Source: Clostridia bacterium
GTDB taxonomy: Bacteria > Bacillota > Clostridia > Oscillospirales > Acutalibacteraceae
DNA: 15,247 nt
Reading direction: 5' to 3'
Assembly (NCBI GenBank): GCA_017501865.1
Contig: JAFVWD010000018.1
Span: 1-15,247, forward strand
Shown here one piece after another: positions 1-6,317 of this stretch (within the stretch, counting starts at the first letter, position 1; the number at the start of each line of letters is the position of its first letter). The notes below the pieces were generated by a model. That model did not search any database. It was given only the letters and a program-made list of their open reading frames with translations, and was not told the DNA's origin. A program made the position numbers and the translations under genes.

Positions 1-50
1 AAGGTGACGGGAGCCGAACACGGCACGGGGTTCGATTCCCGTCACCTTAA
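1..50. repeat. Minimal copy of a palindromic TTAA-bounded repeat (MITE/REP-like)
   Basis: This is a near-perfect inverted repeat. The 12-base arms at 1-12 and 37-48 are exact complements, followed by a 2-base internal mismatch (13-14 against 35-36), then 5 more pairs (CGAAC 15-19 with GTTCG 30-34), closing on a loop of about 10 bases. It ends in TTAA at 47-50; the matching left TT would lie outside the window. The same outer sequence recurs at 890-1169 with a long insert in its middle. The right half contains GGTTCGATTCC, a perfect match to the usual tRNA T-arm/B-box pattern, followed by a seven-base acceptor-like run. There is no CCA, no anticodon arm and no T-run, so I do not call it a tRNA or a terminator. 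Confidence 0.75.
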
Positions 51-81
51 CTTAATTGTAACATATAAATCGCTAAAATCA

Positions 82-104
82 AGCAACTTTAAATAAAACT
101 TGCT
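82..104 (-). terminator. Weak candidate terminator of the Crp/Fnr gene
   Basis: On the minus strand, downstream of the regulator stop codon, AGCAA (104-100) can pair with TTGCT (86-82). A G-G mismatch and three inner T-A pairs follow. The run after the stem is only TTGATTTTAG, so the U-tract is poor. This is the only hairpin seen between the regulator and the repeat at 1-50. Confidence 0.2.
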
Positions 105-138
105 CTTAAAACAAATCCCGGTAAAATTTCCGCTTTCT

Positions 139-798
139 TTACAACAGCCTGAACATATTTTTTTCAAATTCTATAAGTCCGTCATCACGCATTTTGCATA
201 GTTCATTTGACATGGCGCTACGGTCAACCGAAAGAAAATCGGCAAGCTGCTGACGGTTAAAGGGAATTGTAAATTTTGCACTGTTGTGCCTGTTTGACTC
301 TTCGGACAAATATGAAATAAGCTTTTCTCTTGTTGTTCTTTTTGACATATGACCGAGTTTTTGCACTAACCTTCTGTTCTTTTCCGAAATAGCGAAAAAC
401 ATATTTTGCACTACAAGTGTGTGAAATCTGCAAGCCGCGGGACAAGTTGTCATTATTCTCTTTACATCGAAAAAAATTACTGCACTGTCCTCTACTGCAA
501 CAACATCATTAAGTACTGCTTCGCTTTGTGGTGAAGCATATACTTCGCCGAACATTTCCCCCGGCTCAATATTACCGAGTATACTGCGATTGCCCCAGTA
601 GTCATCTTTTTGTATGTGCAAATGCCCTTCTGCAAGAACAAGAATATCGCTCAGTTGTTCGCCCTGTCTCAGAACATACTCACCCTTTTTATACTCTGAA
701 AGTCTTGCCCCAAGGCACGAAAGCATAGTAATAATCTCTTCGTCCTTAACCCCCGAAAATATTTTTGTTCTTTTGAGAATGGAAACATATTCTTTCAT
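139..798 (-). CDS. Crp/Fnr family transcriptional regulator
   Basis: A 219-residue protein with the two-part Crp/Fnr layout. The N-terminal cyclic-nucleotide-binding-like beta-barrel spans about residues 10-125, with GEYVLRQGE and the glycine-rich PGEMFGEV near residues 79-86. The dimerisation helix is near 128-155. The C-terminal winged helix-turn-helix spans about 155-219, with recognition helix around VDRSAMSNELCKMRDDGLI. Cysteines are at 28, 119, 123 and 201. This is not the N-terminal cysteine cluster of FNR, so a 4Fe-4S FNR mechanism is not supported; the CPAAC pair at 119-123 could still be a redox or metal site (inference). It is divergent from a 4Fe-4S protein gene and shares an 88-bp promoter region with a GTTGT-N4-ACAAC palindrome. 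In anaerobic Clostridia such regulator/ferredoxin pairs often answer redox or nitrosative stress, but the effector here is unknown. Confidence 0.92.
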   Translation of the reverse strand: MKEYVSILKRTKIFSGVKDEEIITMLSCLGARLSEYKKGEYVLRQGEQLSDILVLAEGHLHIQKDDYWGNRSILGNIEPGEMFGEVYASPQSEAVLNDVVAVEDSAVIFFDVKRIMTTCPAACRFHTLVVQNMFFAISEKNRRLVQKLGHMSKRTTREKLISYLSEESNRHNSAKFTIPFNRQQLADFLSVDRSAMSNELCKMRDDGLIEFEKNMFRLL

Positions 799-813
799 AA
801 AAGTACTCTTTCT

Positions 814-827
814 GTTGTAAAAACAAC
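814..827. promoter_or_regulatory. Candidate Crp/Fnr operator, GTTGT-N4-ACAAC
   Basis: GTTGTAAAAACAAC is a perfect palindrome with 5-base arms and a 4-base spacer, the geometry expected for a Crp/Fnr-family dimer (compare the FNR box TTGAT-N4-ATCAA). A related imperfect site, GTTGTAAAATCAAT, lies at 859-872. If the TATAAT at 850-855 is the ferredoxin -10 box, transcription would start near 861-862 and this palindrome would be centred near -41.5, the classical activator position. It also lies just upstream of the regulator's own start, so autoregulation is possible. Confidence 0.5.
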
Positions 828-855
828 TGATTTGTTATAATTATTGTAATATAAT
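827..855 (+). promoter_or_regulatory. Probable promoter of the ferredoxin-like gene
   Basis: TATAAT at 850-855 is a consensus -10 box. The hexamer 17 bases upstream, CTGATT at 827-832, is a poor -35, which suits an activator-dependent promoter under the palindrome at 814-827. A second TATAAT at 836-841, with TGTTGT at 813-818 and a 17-base spacer, is an alternative start that the same palindrome would overlap. Confidence 0.4.
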
Positions 856-872
856 ACTGTTGTAAAATCAAT

Positions 873-892
873 AAAGGAGTTCATATATGTTA
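873..892 (+). other. Orphaned ribosome binding site, ATG and first codon of the ferredoxin gene
   Basis: AAAGGAG at 873-879 sits seven bases before ATG at 887-889, which is followed by TTA. The next codons, AGG TGA, belong to the inserted element and stop translation at 896-898. If the element and one TTAA are removed, ATG TTA joins directly to AGA AAA ATT at 1169, giving MLRKIIKINEEKCNGCGAC, a normal start for this protein family. This is the strongest evidence that 890-1165 is an insertion. Confidence 0.85.
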
Positions 893-1169
893 AGGTGACG
901 GGAGCCGAACACCGCACGGTTTTGGAAGACAAAAATTCCCTCTAACATCGTCAAAACTCTTGAAATACGACAGTATTCCTGCGAGTTTTTCCTTGTTACT
1001 GAAAATTTTTTGTCTTACAAAACTGCCCTCACCTAAAATTGCACAGATTTTGGTGCAGTAAGGTGTTTCTTTGGCGCAGTCATACTGACGTATAACAAGA
1101 CAAAAAACGGCTTAATGTGCCGAAAGATTTAAATTTTAGGCGTACGGGGTTCGACTCCCGTCACCTTAA
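890..1169. mobile_element. MITE-like element inserted just after the ferredoxin start codon
   Basis: Terminal inverted repeats run from 890-910 and 1149-1169 and pair at 20 of 21 positions. Both outer ends read TTAA, so the duplicated target may be TTAA, or TA if the element starts with A. The net insertion is 276 bp. No transposase is present, so it would need one in trans. The interior holds two further inverted repeats: 919-937 with 1004-1023 (around AAGACAAAAA and TTTTTTGTCTT), and CCTAAAATT 1032-1040 with AATTTTAGG 1132-1140. On the minus strand a frame of 73 codons is open from 1111 to 893 and stops at 890-892, but it has no ATG, GTG or TTG start. The insertion is a multiple of three but introduces immediate stops. 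Confidence 0.8.
920..1143. repeat. 224-bp internal segment of the element, absent from the short copy
   Basis: The short copy at 1-50 reads GGCACGGGGTTCG where this copy reads CGCACGG, then 224 extra bases, then ACGGGGTTCG. The segment is therefore bounded by ACGG at 916-919 and 1144-1147. Either a second element inserted into the 50-bp palindrome and duplicated ACGG, or the short copy arose by recombination between the two ACGG words. The segment's left part (919-1023) is itself closed by an imperfect 19-base inverted repeat. Confidence 0.6.
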
Positions 1170-1858
1170 GAAAAATTATAAAAATAAATGAAGAAAAATG
1201 TAATGGATGCGGTGCCTGTGCTCTGGCTTGCCACGAGGGTGCTATTGAAATGGTAAACGGAAAAGCCCGCCTGACCCGAGAGGATTACTGCGACGGTCTC
1301 GGCGATTGTCTTCCCGCCTGCCCTGTTGATGCAATTTCCTTTGAAGAGAGGGAAGCGCCGGCTTACAACGAAGCCGCCGTTCTTGAGGCAAAAAAATCAA
1401 AAATTTCTGCTCCGCTTCCTTGCGGTTGTCCCGGAACTGCTTCAAAAGCCATAAACAGAGAAAATACTGCCAATGTGACAACCGAAGCTGTTACAAGCAA
1501 GCTTTCTCAATGGCCTGTTCAAATTAAGCTTGCCCCGGTAAATGCACCTTATTTCAACAATGCAAATCTTTTGATTGCAGCAGATTGTACTGCATATGCC
1601 TACGGTAATTTTCACAACGATTTCATACGCAACCACATAACACTTATAGGATGCCCAAAGCTTGACGAGGGTGACTACACCGACAAATTAACCTCAATAA
1701 TAGAAAACAATAACATTAAGAGTGTTACTGTTGTGCGTATGGAGGTTCCCTGCTGTTCAGGCATTGAAAATGCCGTAAAGAGAGCATTACAGGCAAGCGG
1801 AAAGTTCATTCCGTGGAGAGTGGTTGTTATTTCTACAAATGGTACAATAACAGAATAA
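1166..1858 (+). pseudogene. 4Fe-4S dicluster ferredoxin-like protein, separated from its start by the insertion
   Basis: The frame is open from 1133 through the stop at 1856-1858. The N-terminal ferredoxin region has C-NG-C-GA-C-ALA-C (codons 1199-1231), the first cluster motif, followed by CDGLGDCLPACP, the second. A C-terminal domain follows with conserved PCGCPG, LLIAADC, LIGCPKLD and VRMEVPCCSG, a Fe-S protein family common in anaerobic Clostridia, of unproven biochemical role. The native start is at 887-889, on the far side of the element. The remaining possible starts are ATT at 1133 or 1175, both weak, or ATG at 1250, which would drop the whole first cysteine motif. Coding sequence after the insertion is undamaged, so the event looks recent. 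Translation from ATG 1250 would give a 202-residue protein with one cluster impaired. Confidence 0.75.
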
Positions 1859-1862
1859 AATC

Positions 1863-1906
1863 AAGGGATTCTGCAAGTGTATTTTTCCCACCTGCAGAAT
1901 CCCTTT
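1863..1906. terminator. Bidirectional terminator between ferredoxin and yjbR genes
   Basis: A perfect 13-bp stem pairs AAGGGATTCTGCA (1863-1875) with TGCAGAATCCCTT (1893-1905). Three further pairs lie inside (GTG with CAC) after a mismatch. It lies between convergent genes that end at 1858 and 1913. T-runs on either side are short, so efficiency is uncertain, but position and symmetry fit a shared terminator. Confidence 0.75.
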
Positions 1907-1912
1907 ATCACA

Positions 1913-2281
1913 TCATCTTCTTTTACTTTTTGTCAGATTAAAGCTTATATCTGTTAACCACTCAAGCTTTTCTTTTTCTACACCGCCATCAAGCAAAACC
2001 GATATCCAATGAGATTTATTCATATGGTATGCCGGGAAAATTCCGTATTCACTATATAATGAACCCATTAAAACCGGGTCGCATTTTAAATTTACCACCG
2101 ACACCGTTTCTTCGCTCTGAAACCCCAATTTTGATTTTGGTATATCCATAATAACCGCAAACCATTTATTATTTTCTGAATGTCGGTACACGGCAAAGCC
2201 CGGGTATTTTACCCAGGGAAACTCGGGCAAAGCTGCGTATGCTTTTTTTATGTGTTCATTTAAATATTCTCTGTCTGACAT
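1913..2281 (-). CDS. MmcQ/YjbR family protein
   Basis: A 122-residue single-domain protein of the MmcQ/YjbR family (CyaY-like fold, often described as possibly DNA-binding). Diagnostic stretches are KYPGFAVYRH, NKWFAVIMDIPKSKLG, VVNLKCDP, and the strongly conserved GIFPAYHMNKSHWISVLLDG near residues 80-99. Length is normal for the family. GAGGAG (2292-2287) sits five bases before the ATG. It lies 19 bp after the HAD phosphatase gene in the same direction, so the two are probably cotranscribed. The cellular role of this family is not established; the C-terminal KSKRR is basic. Confidence 0.9.
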   Translation of the reverse strand: MSDREYLNEHIKKAYAALPEFPWVKYPGFAVYRHSENNKWFAVIMDIPKSKLGFQSEETVSVVNLKCDPVLMGSLYSEYGIFPAYHMNKSHWISVLLDGGVEKEKLEWLTDISFNLTKSKRR

Positions 2282-2300
2282 TTTTTCTCCTCAAACAAAA

Positions 2301-2939
2301 TCATAAATCAATTTCATTGTAATAATGAATGTATATATCAGAAAGCTCCCTCAGCTCTTCTGTAGCCGGCTCGCTTTTATCAAAAATACCTACTACCTTG
2401 TAGCCATTAGACTTTGCAGTTTTTGCCGCATAGAGTGCATCCTCAAAAACCCACGTGGTACTTTTCTCTGTTCCGAGCGACTCAAGAACCGTATCGTACA
2501 CCTTGGGTTCTGTTTTGGGAGCACCAACTGTGTAGGTTGAATATATTTCGCTGAAGTAGTGAAGCATACCGTACTTTTCAAGAACTGCAATAAGTGCAGG
2601 CTCTCCCGTTGCAGTAGCAATCCCCATTTTTACACCCTTTGCTTTTAATTTTTCAAGGAACTCTATTATGTCATTTTTCGGCTCGGTTTCAGTAAGATAT
2701 CTTTCTTTTATATATTCAATAAACTGTGTCAGAAGCTCACCGTAAGACTGCTTGAGCTTAAACCGCTCTTTGGCAAGAATAAGCGATTCTCTCATATAAA
2801 GCCCTTTAAACATCTCTTCGTCCTCAGGAGTCAGAGTTAATCCTATACTGTCAAAAAATTTAAATTTTATTCCCTTCCACACGTCCATAGAATCAAACAG
2901 TGTTCCGTCAAAATCAAAAATTGCGCCTGTAATGTTCAT
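2301..2939 (-). CDS. HAD-superfamily hydrolase, beta-phosphoglucomutase/phosphatase type
   Basis: A 212-residue HAD subfamily I protein. Motif I is FDFDGTLFDS, with nucleophile Asp9 and acid/base Asp11. The helical cap covers about residues 15-85. Motif II is GIATATG (Thr109 or Thr111). Lys142 lies in APKTEPKVY, a variant of the usual KPxPxxY with Thr in place of the first Pro. Motif IV is WVFEDALYAAKTAKSNGY, with Glu166 and Asp167 binding Mg2+. The family hydrolyses or transfers phosphate on small sugars or related metabolites; the substrate cannot be read from sequence. AAGGAG lies five bases before the ATG. The 85-bp gap upstream (2940-3024) shows no clear terminator, so it may be read from the TraX operon or from its own weak promoter. 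Confidence 0.92.
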   Translation of the reverse strand: MNITGAIFDFDGTLFDSMDVWKGIKFKFFDSIGLTLTPEDEEMFKGLYMRESLILAKERFKLKQSYGELLTQFIEYIKERYLTETEPKNDIIEFLEKLKAKGVKMGIATATGEPALIAVLEKYGMLHYFSEIYSTYTVGAPKTEPKVYDTVLESLGTEKSTTWVFEDALYAAKTAKSNGYKVVGIFDKSEPATEELRELSDIYIHYYNEIDL

Positions 2940-3024
2940 TTTTTCTCCTTAATACATAAATATATTTTCTCTGATATCTGCTGTAATTAAACTTGACTGA
3001 AGCCTTGCAGATGCAGTAGCCTTT

Positions 3025-3720
3025 CTAACCTGCCAAATAAACAGATATTATATAAATAATAGCCAAATGGGCAGGATAGAAAACATAGAATAACGGTTTT
3101 ATGTTATATTTGCCGCGTTTTTGGTTATAAAGTGCCAGAAGCGGTACCGAAGCAAGTGAGCACCACTGTATTCCACCTGTTTTTATTGACAGCATTATTA
3201 ATATTACGGTTGTCCAGAACAGCTTTTGTTTTTTGTCAGCCGCATAAAATATTGTTACGGGTAACAATACTCCGTAAATTCCGTAATCTATAACAAATCC
3301 TTGTTCTTTAAGAACCACCGGCAGTATAATTGCTATCACAAATACCGCAGAAATTACCGAAAATAAAATACTTTTTGACTTTTTGGTTGTGTTATTTATA
3401 TAGCTTTCAACCGCAAAAATAGTAATAACCGAAAGTGAGAATGTTATTAAAATATTCTGGTACAAGGACCTTTCTGCAATAAAATATACAGCCTGACAGC
3501 CCACACCTAAAAGAGCTATGGTAAGAAAATATCTCTTCTTATTTCTTGTGTAAAAGCACCCCTCTGCAATCATATATGCAAAAATGGGGAAGGCAAGTCT
3601 TCCTATTATCTGCAAAATCTGATATTCAGGAAAAAGCTCTTTTCCTGCATGGTCAGAAAGCATGGAAAGCATTGCTATTAATTTGAGCTGATTATTAGTT
3701 AAGCCAAATTTTTTACTCAT
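3025..3720 (-). CDS. TraX family integral membrane protein
   Basis: A 231-residue polytopic membrane protein with about eight hydrophobic segments. Its N-terminus has the TraX family pattern: LKLIAMLSMLSDHAGK, then IIGRLAFPIFAYMIAEGCFYTRNKKRY, and at the C-terminus PLFYVFYPAHLAIIYII. TraX was named for F-pilin N-acetylation, and the family belongs to the broader membrane acyltransferase type, but most chromosomal Firmicutes members stand alone with unknown substrates. No pilin, relaxase or type IV secretion gene is visible, so a conjugation role is not supported. Its ATG overlaps the end of the flavoprotein gene by 8 bp (ATGAGTAA), which suggests translational coupling. Confidence 0.85.
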   Translation of the reverse strand: MSKKFGLTNNQLKLIAMLSMLSDHAGKELFPEYQILQIIGRLAFPIFAYMIAEGCFYTRNKKRYFLTIALLGVGCQAVYFIAERSLYQNILITFSLSVITIFAVESYINNTTKKSKSILFSVISAVFVIAIILPVVLKEQGFVIDYGIYGVLLPVTIFYAADKKQKLFWTTVILIMLSIKTGGIQWCSLASVPLLALYNQKRGKYNIKPLFYVFYPAHLAIIYIISVYLAG

Positions 3721-4273
3721 TTATTTTTTTACCGTCTGAAAATGCATTGCCGACTTTTTCACCTAATTTAATATATGTGTTATGAATCGGGTCAAATGTT
3801 ATTGCTTCAAGCTTCATAGGGTCAATTTTGCCATCATCACCCAACACACTCTCATCAGCTGAGAAATTTACAATTTCACCTATACAAATTCCGTCTTCAT
3901 TGAATTTTAAAAGCTTACATTCAACTGCCATAGGAAATTCATTTATTACCGGAGCATTTACAAACTCTGATTTTGTCGTGGTAAGTCCTGCTTTTTTCAT
4001 TTTATCGGGCACCTTATTACCTGAAGCTATACCCACATAGTCTGCTTCTGCTACGTGCTTCGCATCTGCAACATTTACTGTAAAAGCTTTGCTTTCTAAT
4101 ATATTCTTCGTTGTTTTATGGCCTTCAGAAATACACACCATAATCTGGTTTGTATCGTAAATACCGCCCCATGCAGCATTCATACAGTTGGGCTTGCCAT
4201 CTTTGTCGTAAGCCGCAACTATAAACACAGGCATTGGGTAAACAGATGTGTCTTTACCAAAATTTTTTCTCAT
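3713..4273 (-). CDS. Flavin reductase family protein (flavoredoxin-like)
   Basis: A 186-residue protein of the FMN-binding flavin reductase-like family. It begins with the usual PMPVFIVAAYDKDGKPNCMNAAWGG block (about residues 13-37), followed by CISEGHKTTKNILESKAFTVNVA (about 48-69), and ends in GEIVNFSADE. Members bind FMN and act as small electron carriers or NAD(P)H:flavin reductases in anaerobes. AAAGGTGG (4288-4281) lies seven bases before the ATG and overlaps the MATE stop codon region. It sits between a MATE exporter and TraX in one TetR-led operon, so a stress or detoxification role is plausible but inferred. Confidence 0.9.
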   Translation of the reverse strand: MRKNFGKDTSVYPMPVFIVAAYDKDGKPNCMNAAWGGIYDTNQIMVCISEGHKTTKNILESKAFTVNVADAKHVAEADYVGIASGNKVPDKMKKAGLTTTKSEFVNAPVINEFPMAVECKLLKFNEDGICIGEIVNFSADESVLGDDGKIDPMKLEAITFDPIHNTYIKLGEKVGNAFSDGKKINE

Positions 4274-4286
4274 AATATTACCACCT

Positions 4287-5615
4287 TTAATAATTAAATT
4301 TCTTTTTCTTTATTTTTAAGAATATAAGTGTAACAATAACTGCCATAACCTCTGCCGCAACTATTGAAATCCAGATTCCGTCTATACCCCATATAAGCGG
4401 GAACAAAAGCACGGCGCTTATCTGAAAAACAAGTGTTCTCAAAAATGAAATTATTGCGGATATCGCACCATCGTTAAGAGCTGTAAAAAATGATGAGCCG
4501 AAAATTGCAATTCCCGCAAAAAGGAATGAAAATGAATAAATGTGAAAACCTCTTACCGTTAACTCAAGCAATTCTTTGTCATACCCGACAAATATTGACG
4601 ACAGCGGTTTTGCAAGAACCTCTGCAAGAATAAACATTACTAAAGAAGAAGCAAGAATTATTACAAAGCTTTTTCTTTTAAGCCCCTTCAGCTCATTTTC
4701 ATTTTTCGCTCCGTAGTGATACCCTACAACAGGTGCTACACCTATAGAGTAGCCTATAAATATTGCAATAAATACAAGGTTAACGTACATCAGGGTGCCG
4801 TAAGCGGCAACACCGTTTTCACCTGCATATTTTAAAAGCTGAATATTATAAAGCATACTCACAATTGACATTGAAATATTGCTCATAAGCTCAGAGGAAC
4901 CGTTTGTAACCGTTTTCAGTAAAGATTTACCGTCAAATTCTGTCTTTCTAAGTCTCAGAAGGCTCGGATTTTTTCTGCTGAAATACACAAGAGGAATAAT
5001 GCCACCCACAACCTGACTTGTTGCTGTTGCAAAAGCCGCACCTACAAGACCGAAAGGGAAAATGGCAGTAAAAAGTGCATCCAATATCATATTGGTAAAC
5101 CCTGCAATCAGGGTAGAGGCAAGCCCTAACTGTGGCTTTTCTGCTGTTATAAAAAAGCTCTGAAATTCAAATTGGAGCAAAAGAAAAGGAAGTGCACAAA
5201 GAATTATTCTTCCGTAAAGCACACAGTCTTCGAGCATAGCTCCCTCGGCACCTAAAAGTGAGGCAATAGGTTTTATAAAAATAATTCCCAGAATTGCCAT
5301 AATAACACCGCATAAAACAGAAACGTAAACTAAAAGTGAAAAAATACGCTGTGCCTTATCTTTTTCCCCCTCACCGAGAGTTTTTGAAATAAGTGCGCTG
5401 CCACCTGTGCCGAACATAAACCCAAGGCCACCCAATATCATTAAAAACGGCATAATAAAATTTACCGCGGCAAATGGTGTTTTTCCGACAAAATTTGAAA
5501 CAAAAAATCCATCTACTACACCGTAAATTGATGTAAATATCATCATTACAATAGACGGTAACGTAAATTTAAACAATGTTTTATATTTAAAATGGTCTGA
5601 AAGCTGAATTTTCAT
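4287..5615 (-). CDS. MATE family efflux transporter
   Basis: A 442-residue protein with two homologous six-helix MatE halves (about residues 10-220 and 230-430). Typical stretches are SIYGVVDGFFVSNFVGKTPFAAVN in helices 1-2, GTGGSALISKTLGEGEKDKAQ in the first loop, and IGVAPVVGYHYGAKNENELK in the second half. Such pumps expel cationic drugs or metabolites in exchange for Na+ or H+. The overall pattern and TetR linkage resemble MepA-type pumps; the substrate is unknown. The gene starts 29 bp inside the 3' end of the tetR frame and ends 13 bp before the flavin reductase gene. The tail is strongly basic (KIKKKKFNY). Confidence 0.93.
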   Translation of the reverse strand: MKIQLSDHFKYKTLFKFTLPSIVMMIFTSIYGVVDGFFVSNFVGKTPFAAVNFIMPFLMILGGLGFMFGTGGSALISKTLGEGEKDKAQRIFSLLVYVSVLCGVIMAILGIIFIKPIASLLGAEGAMLEDCVLYGRIILCALPFLLLQFEFQSFFITAEKPQLGLASTLIAGFTNMILDALFTAIFPFGLVGAAFATATSQVVGGIIPLVYFSRKNPSLLRLRKTEFDGKSLLKTVTNGSSELMSNISMSIVSMLYNIQLLKYAGENGVAAYGTLMYVNLVFIAIFIGYSIGVAPVVGYHYGAKNENELKGLKRKSFVIILASSLVMFILAEVLAKPLSSIFVGYDKELLELTVRGFHIYSFSFLFAGIAIFGSSFFTALNDGAISAIISFLRTLVFQISAVLLFPLIWGIDGIWISIVAAEVMAVIVTLIFLKIKKKKFNY

Positions 5616-6192
5616 TATTTCCCTTTCCGTTTAAAACAGGTTCAATCGCCTGTAAAAAATACTCTGTTATTTTTTCGGGTGGCTCCTTCATATTATGAGA
5701 AATCCACCAGCTGACAGTTTCTACAAAAGATGATGAAATATGATTTATAAGGTAATCCTCAGGTAAAGACGAATTTCTGAGCTCACCGTTTTCCGCATAC
5801 TGCGAAATAATCAACCTCTTCAGGTTGCTTTTGAAATACCTTAAAAATATTTCATTGTTTTCGCAGGAAAGTAATTCAAGAATATTCAGGTCGTTCTCCT
5901 GCAAATGCTTTAAAAGATGTAAAAAAACAGAATCTGTTGCACATTTGCAGATATAATTATTATGATTAGCGGGTAAACCCATAGCGGTATCTGTTATGTG
6001 GTTAAAAAGCTCTTCACAAAGCTCCTTCAATAAAAAATCCTTTGTTTCAAAATGTGCATAAAATGTTGTTCTGCCTATATTTGCCTCATCTATAATTTCC
6101 TGAACTGAAATCCGGTTGTAATTCTTTTTAGATAAAAGAACGGAAAATGCCGAAAAAATTGCATCGCGTGTTTTTTGTTGTCGTCTGTCCAT
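5587..6192 (-). CDS. TetR/AcrR family transcriptional regulator
   Basis: A TetR repressor. The N-terminal helix-turn-helix (about residues 1-50) reads RDAIFSAFSVLLSKKNYNRISVQEI, IDEANIGRTTFYAHFETKDFL, the canonical TetR signature. The helical C-terminal ligand and dimer domain fills the rest. I place the start at ATG 6192-6190 (201 residues) because AGGAG (6206-6202) lies nine bases upstream and the helix-turn-helix begins right after it. An ATG at 6240 would add 16 residues but has no ribosome binding site. It overlaps the MATE gene by 29 bp and leads that operon. The divergent metal ATPase shares its upstream region, which contains inverted repeats, so it may control both directions. Confidence 0.9.
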   Translation of the reverse strand: MDRRQQKTRDAIFSAFSVLLSKKNYNRISVQEIIDEANIGRTTFYAHFETKDFLLKELCEELFNHITDTAMGLPANHNNYICKCATDSVFLHLLKHLQENDLNILELLSCENNEIFLRYFKSNLKRLIISQYAENGELRNSSLPEDYLINHISSSFVETVSWWISHNMKEPPEKITEYFLQAIEPVLNGKGNNENSAFRPF

Positions 6193-6255
6193 AAACTTTA
6201 ACTCCTGAACAAAATTCTGAAAATGTTCTGTAATGAACAAAGAATAAAAACTGAT

Positions 6256-6282
6256 TATTGTTTCACATATTTAAAAACAATA
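6256..6282. promoter_or_regulatory. Inverted repeat in the tetR/ATPase intergenic region
   Basis: TATTGTTT (6256-6263) and AAACAATA (6275-6282) are exact complements separated by 11 bases. It is AT-rich, lies upstream of tetR and could be a regulator site, but sequence alone does not separate it from chance in AT-rich DNA. Confidence 0.3.
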
Positions 6283-6296
6283 TAATAAACTCAAGA

Positions 6297-6317
6297 TACA
6301 GAACAAGTTGTTTTGTA
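6297..6317. promoter_or_regulatory. Candidate TetR operator upstream of the metal ATPase
   Basis: A 21-base palindrome centred on G6307, with left arm TACAGAACAA and right arm TTGTTTTGTA, complementary at 9 of 10 positions. Length and symmetry suit a TetR dimer site. A -10-like TATACT lies at 6328-6333, so the palindrome would cover the -35 region of the ATPase promoter and block it when occupied. Related GAACA/TGTTC words recur nearby at 6206-6210, 6224-6228, 6234-6238 and 6319-6324, a cluster within about 120 bp. Confidence 0.45.

Noticed and set aside
1..50. Complete tRNA or tmRNA gene
   Set aside because: Only an acceptor-like stem and T-arm-like box exist; there is no D-arm, anticodon arm or CCA, and the sequence recurs as the ends of a larger palindrome.
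139..798. True oxygen-sensing FNR with a 4Fe-4S cluster
   Set aside because: The N-terminal cysteine cluster of FNR is missing; cysteines are at 28, 119, 123 and 201 only.
257..820. Additional open frames opposite or inside the Crp/Fnr gene
   Set aside because: They are antisense or shifted shadows of a clear Crp/Fnr coding sequence, with no ribosome sites or recognisable domains.
2940..3024. Terminator or promoter in the gap between the HAD and TraX genes
   Set aside because: Short TGCAG repeats and AT-rich hexamers are present, but no stem with a T-run or correctly spaced -35/-10 pair stands out.
3025..3720. Conjugative plasmid or ICE suggested by TraX
   Set aside because: No relaxase, coupling protein, pilin or integrase is visible, and TraX-family proteins are common on chromosomes.
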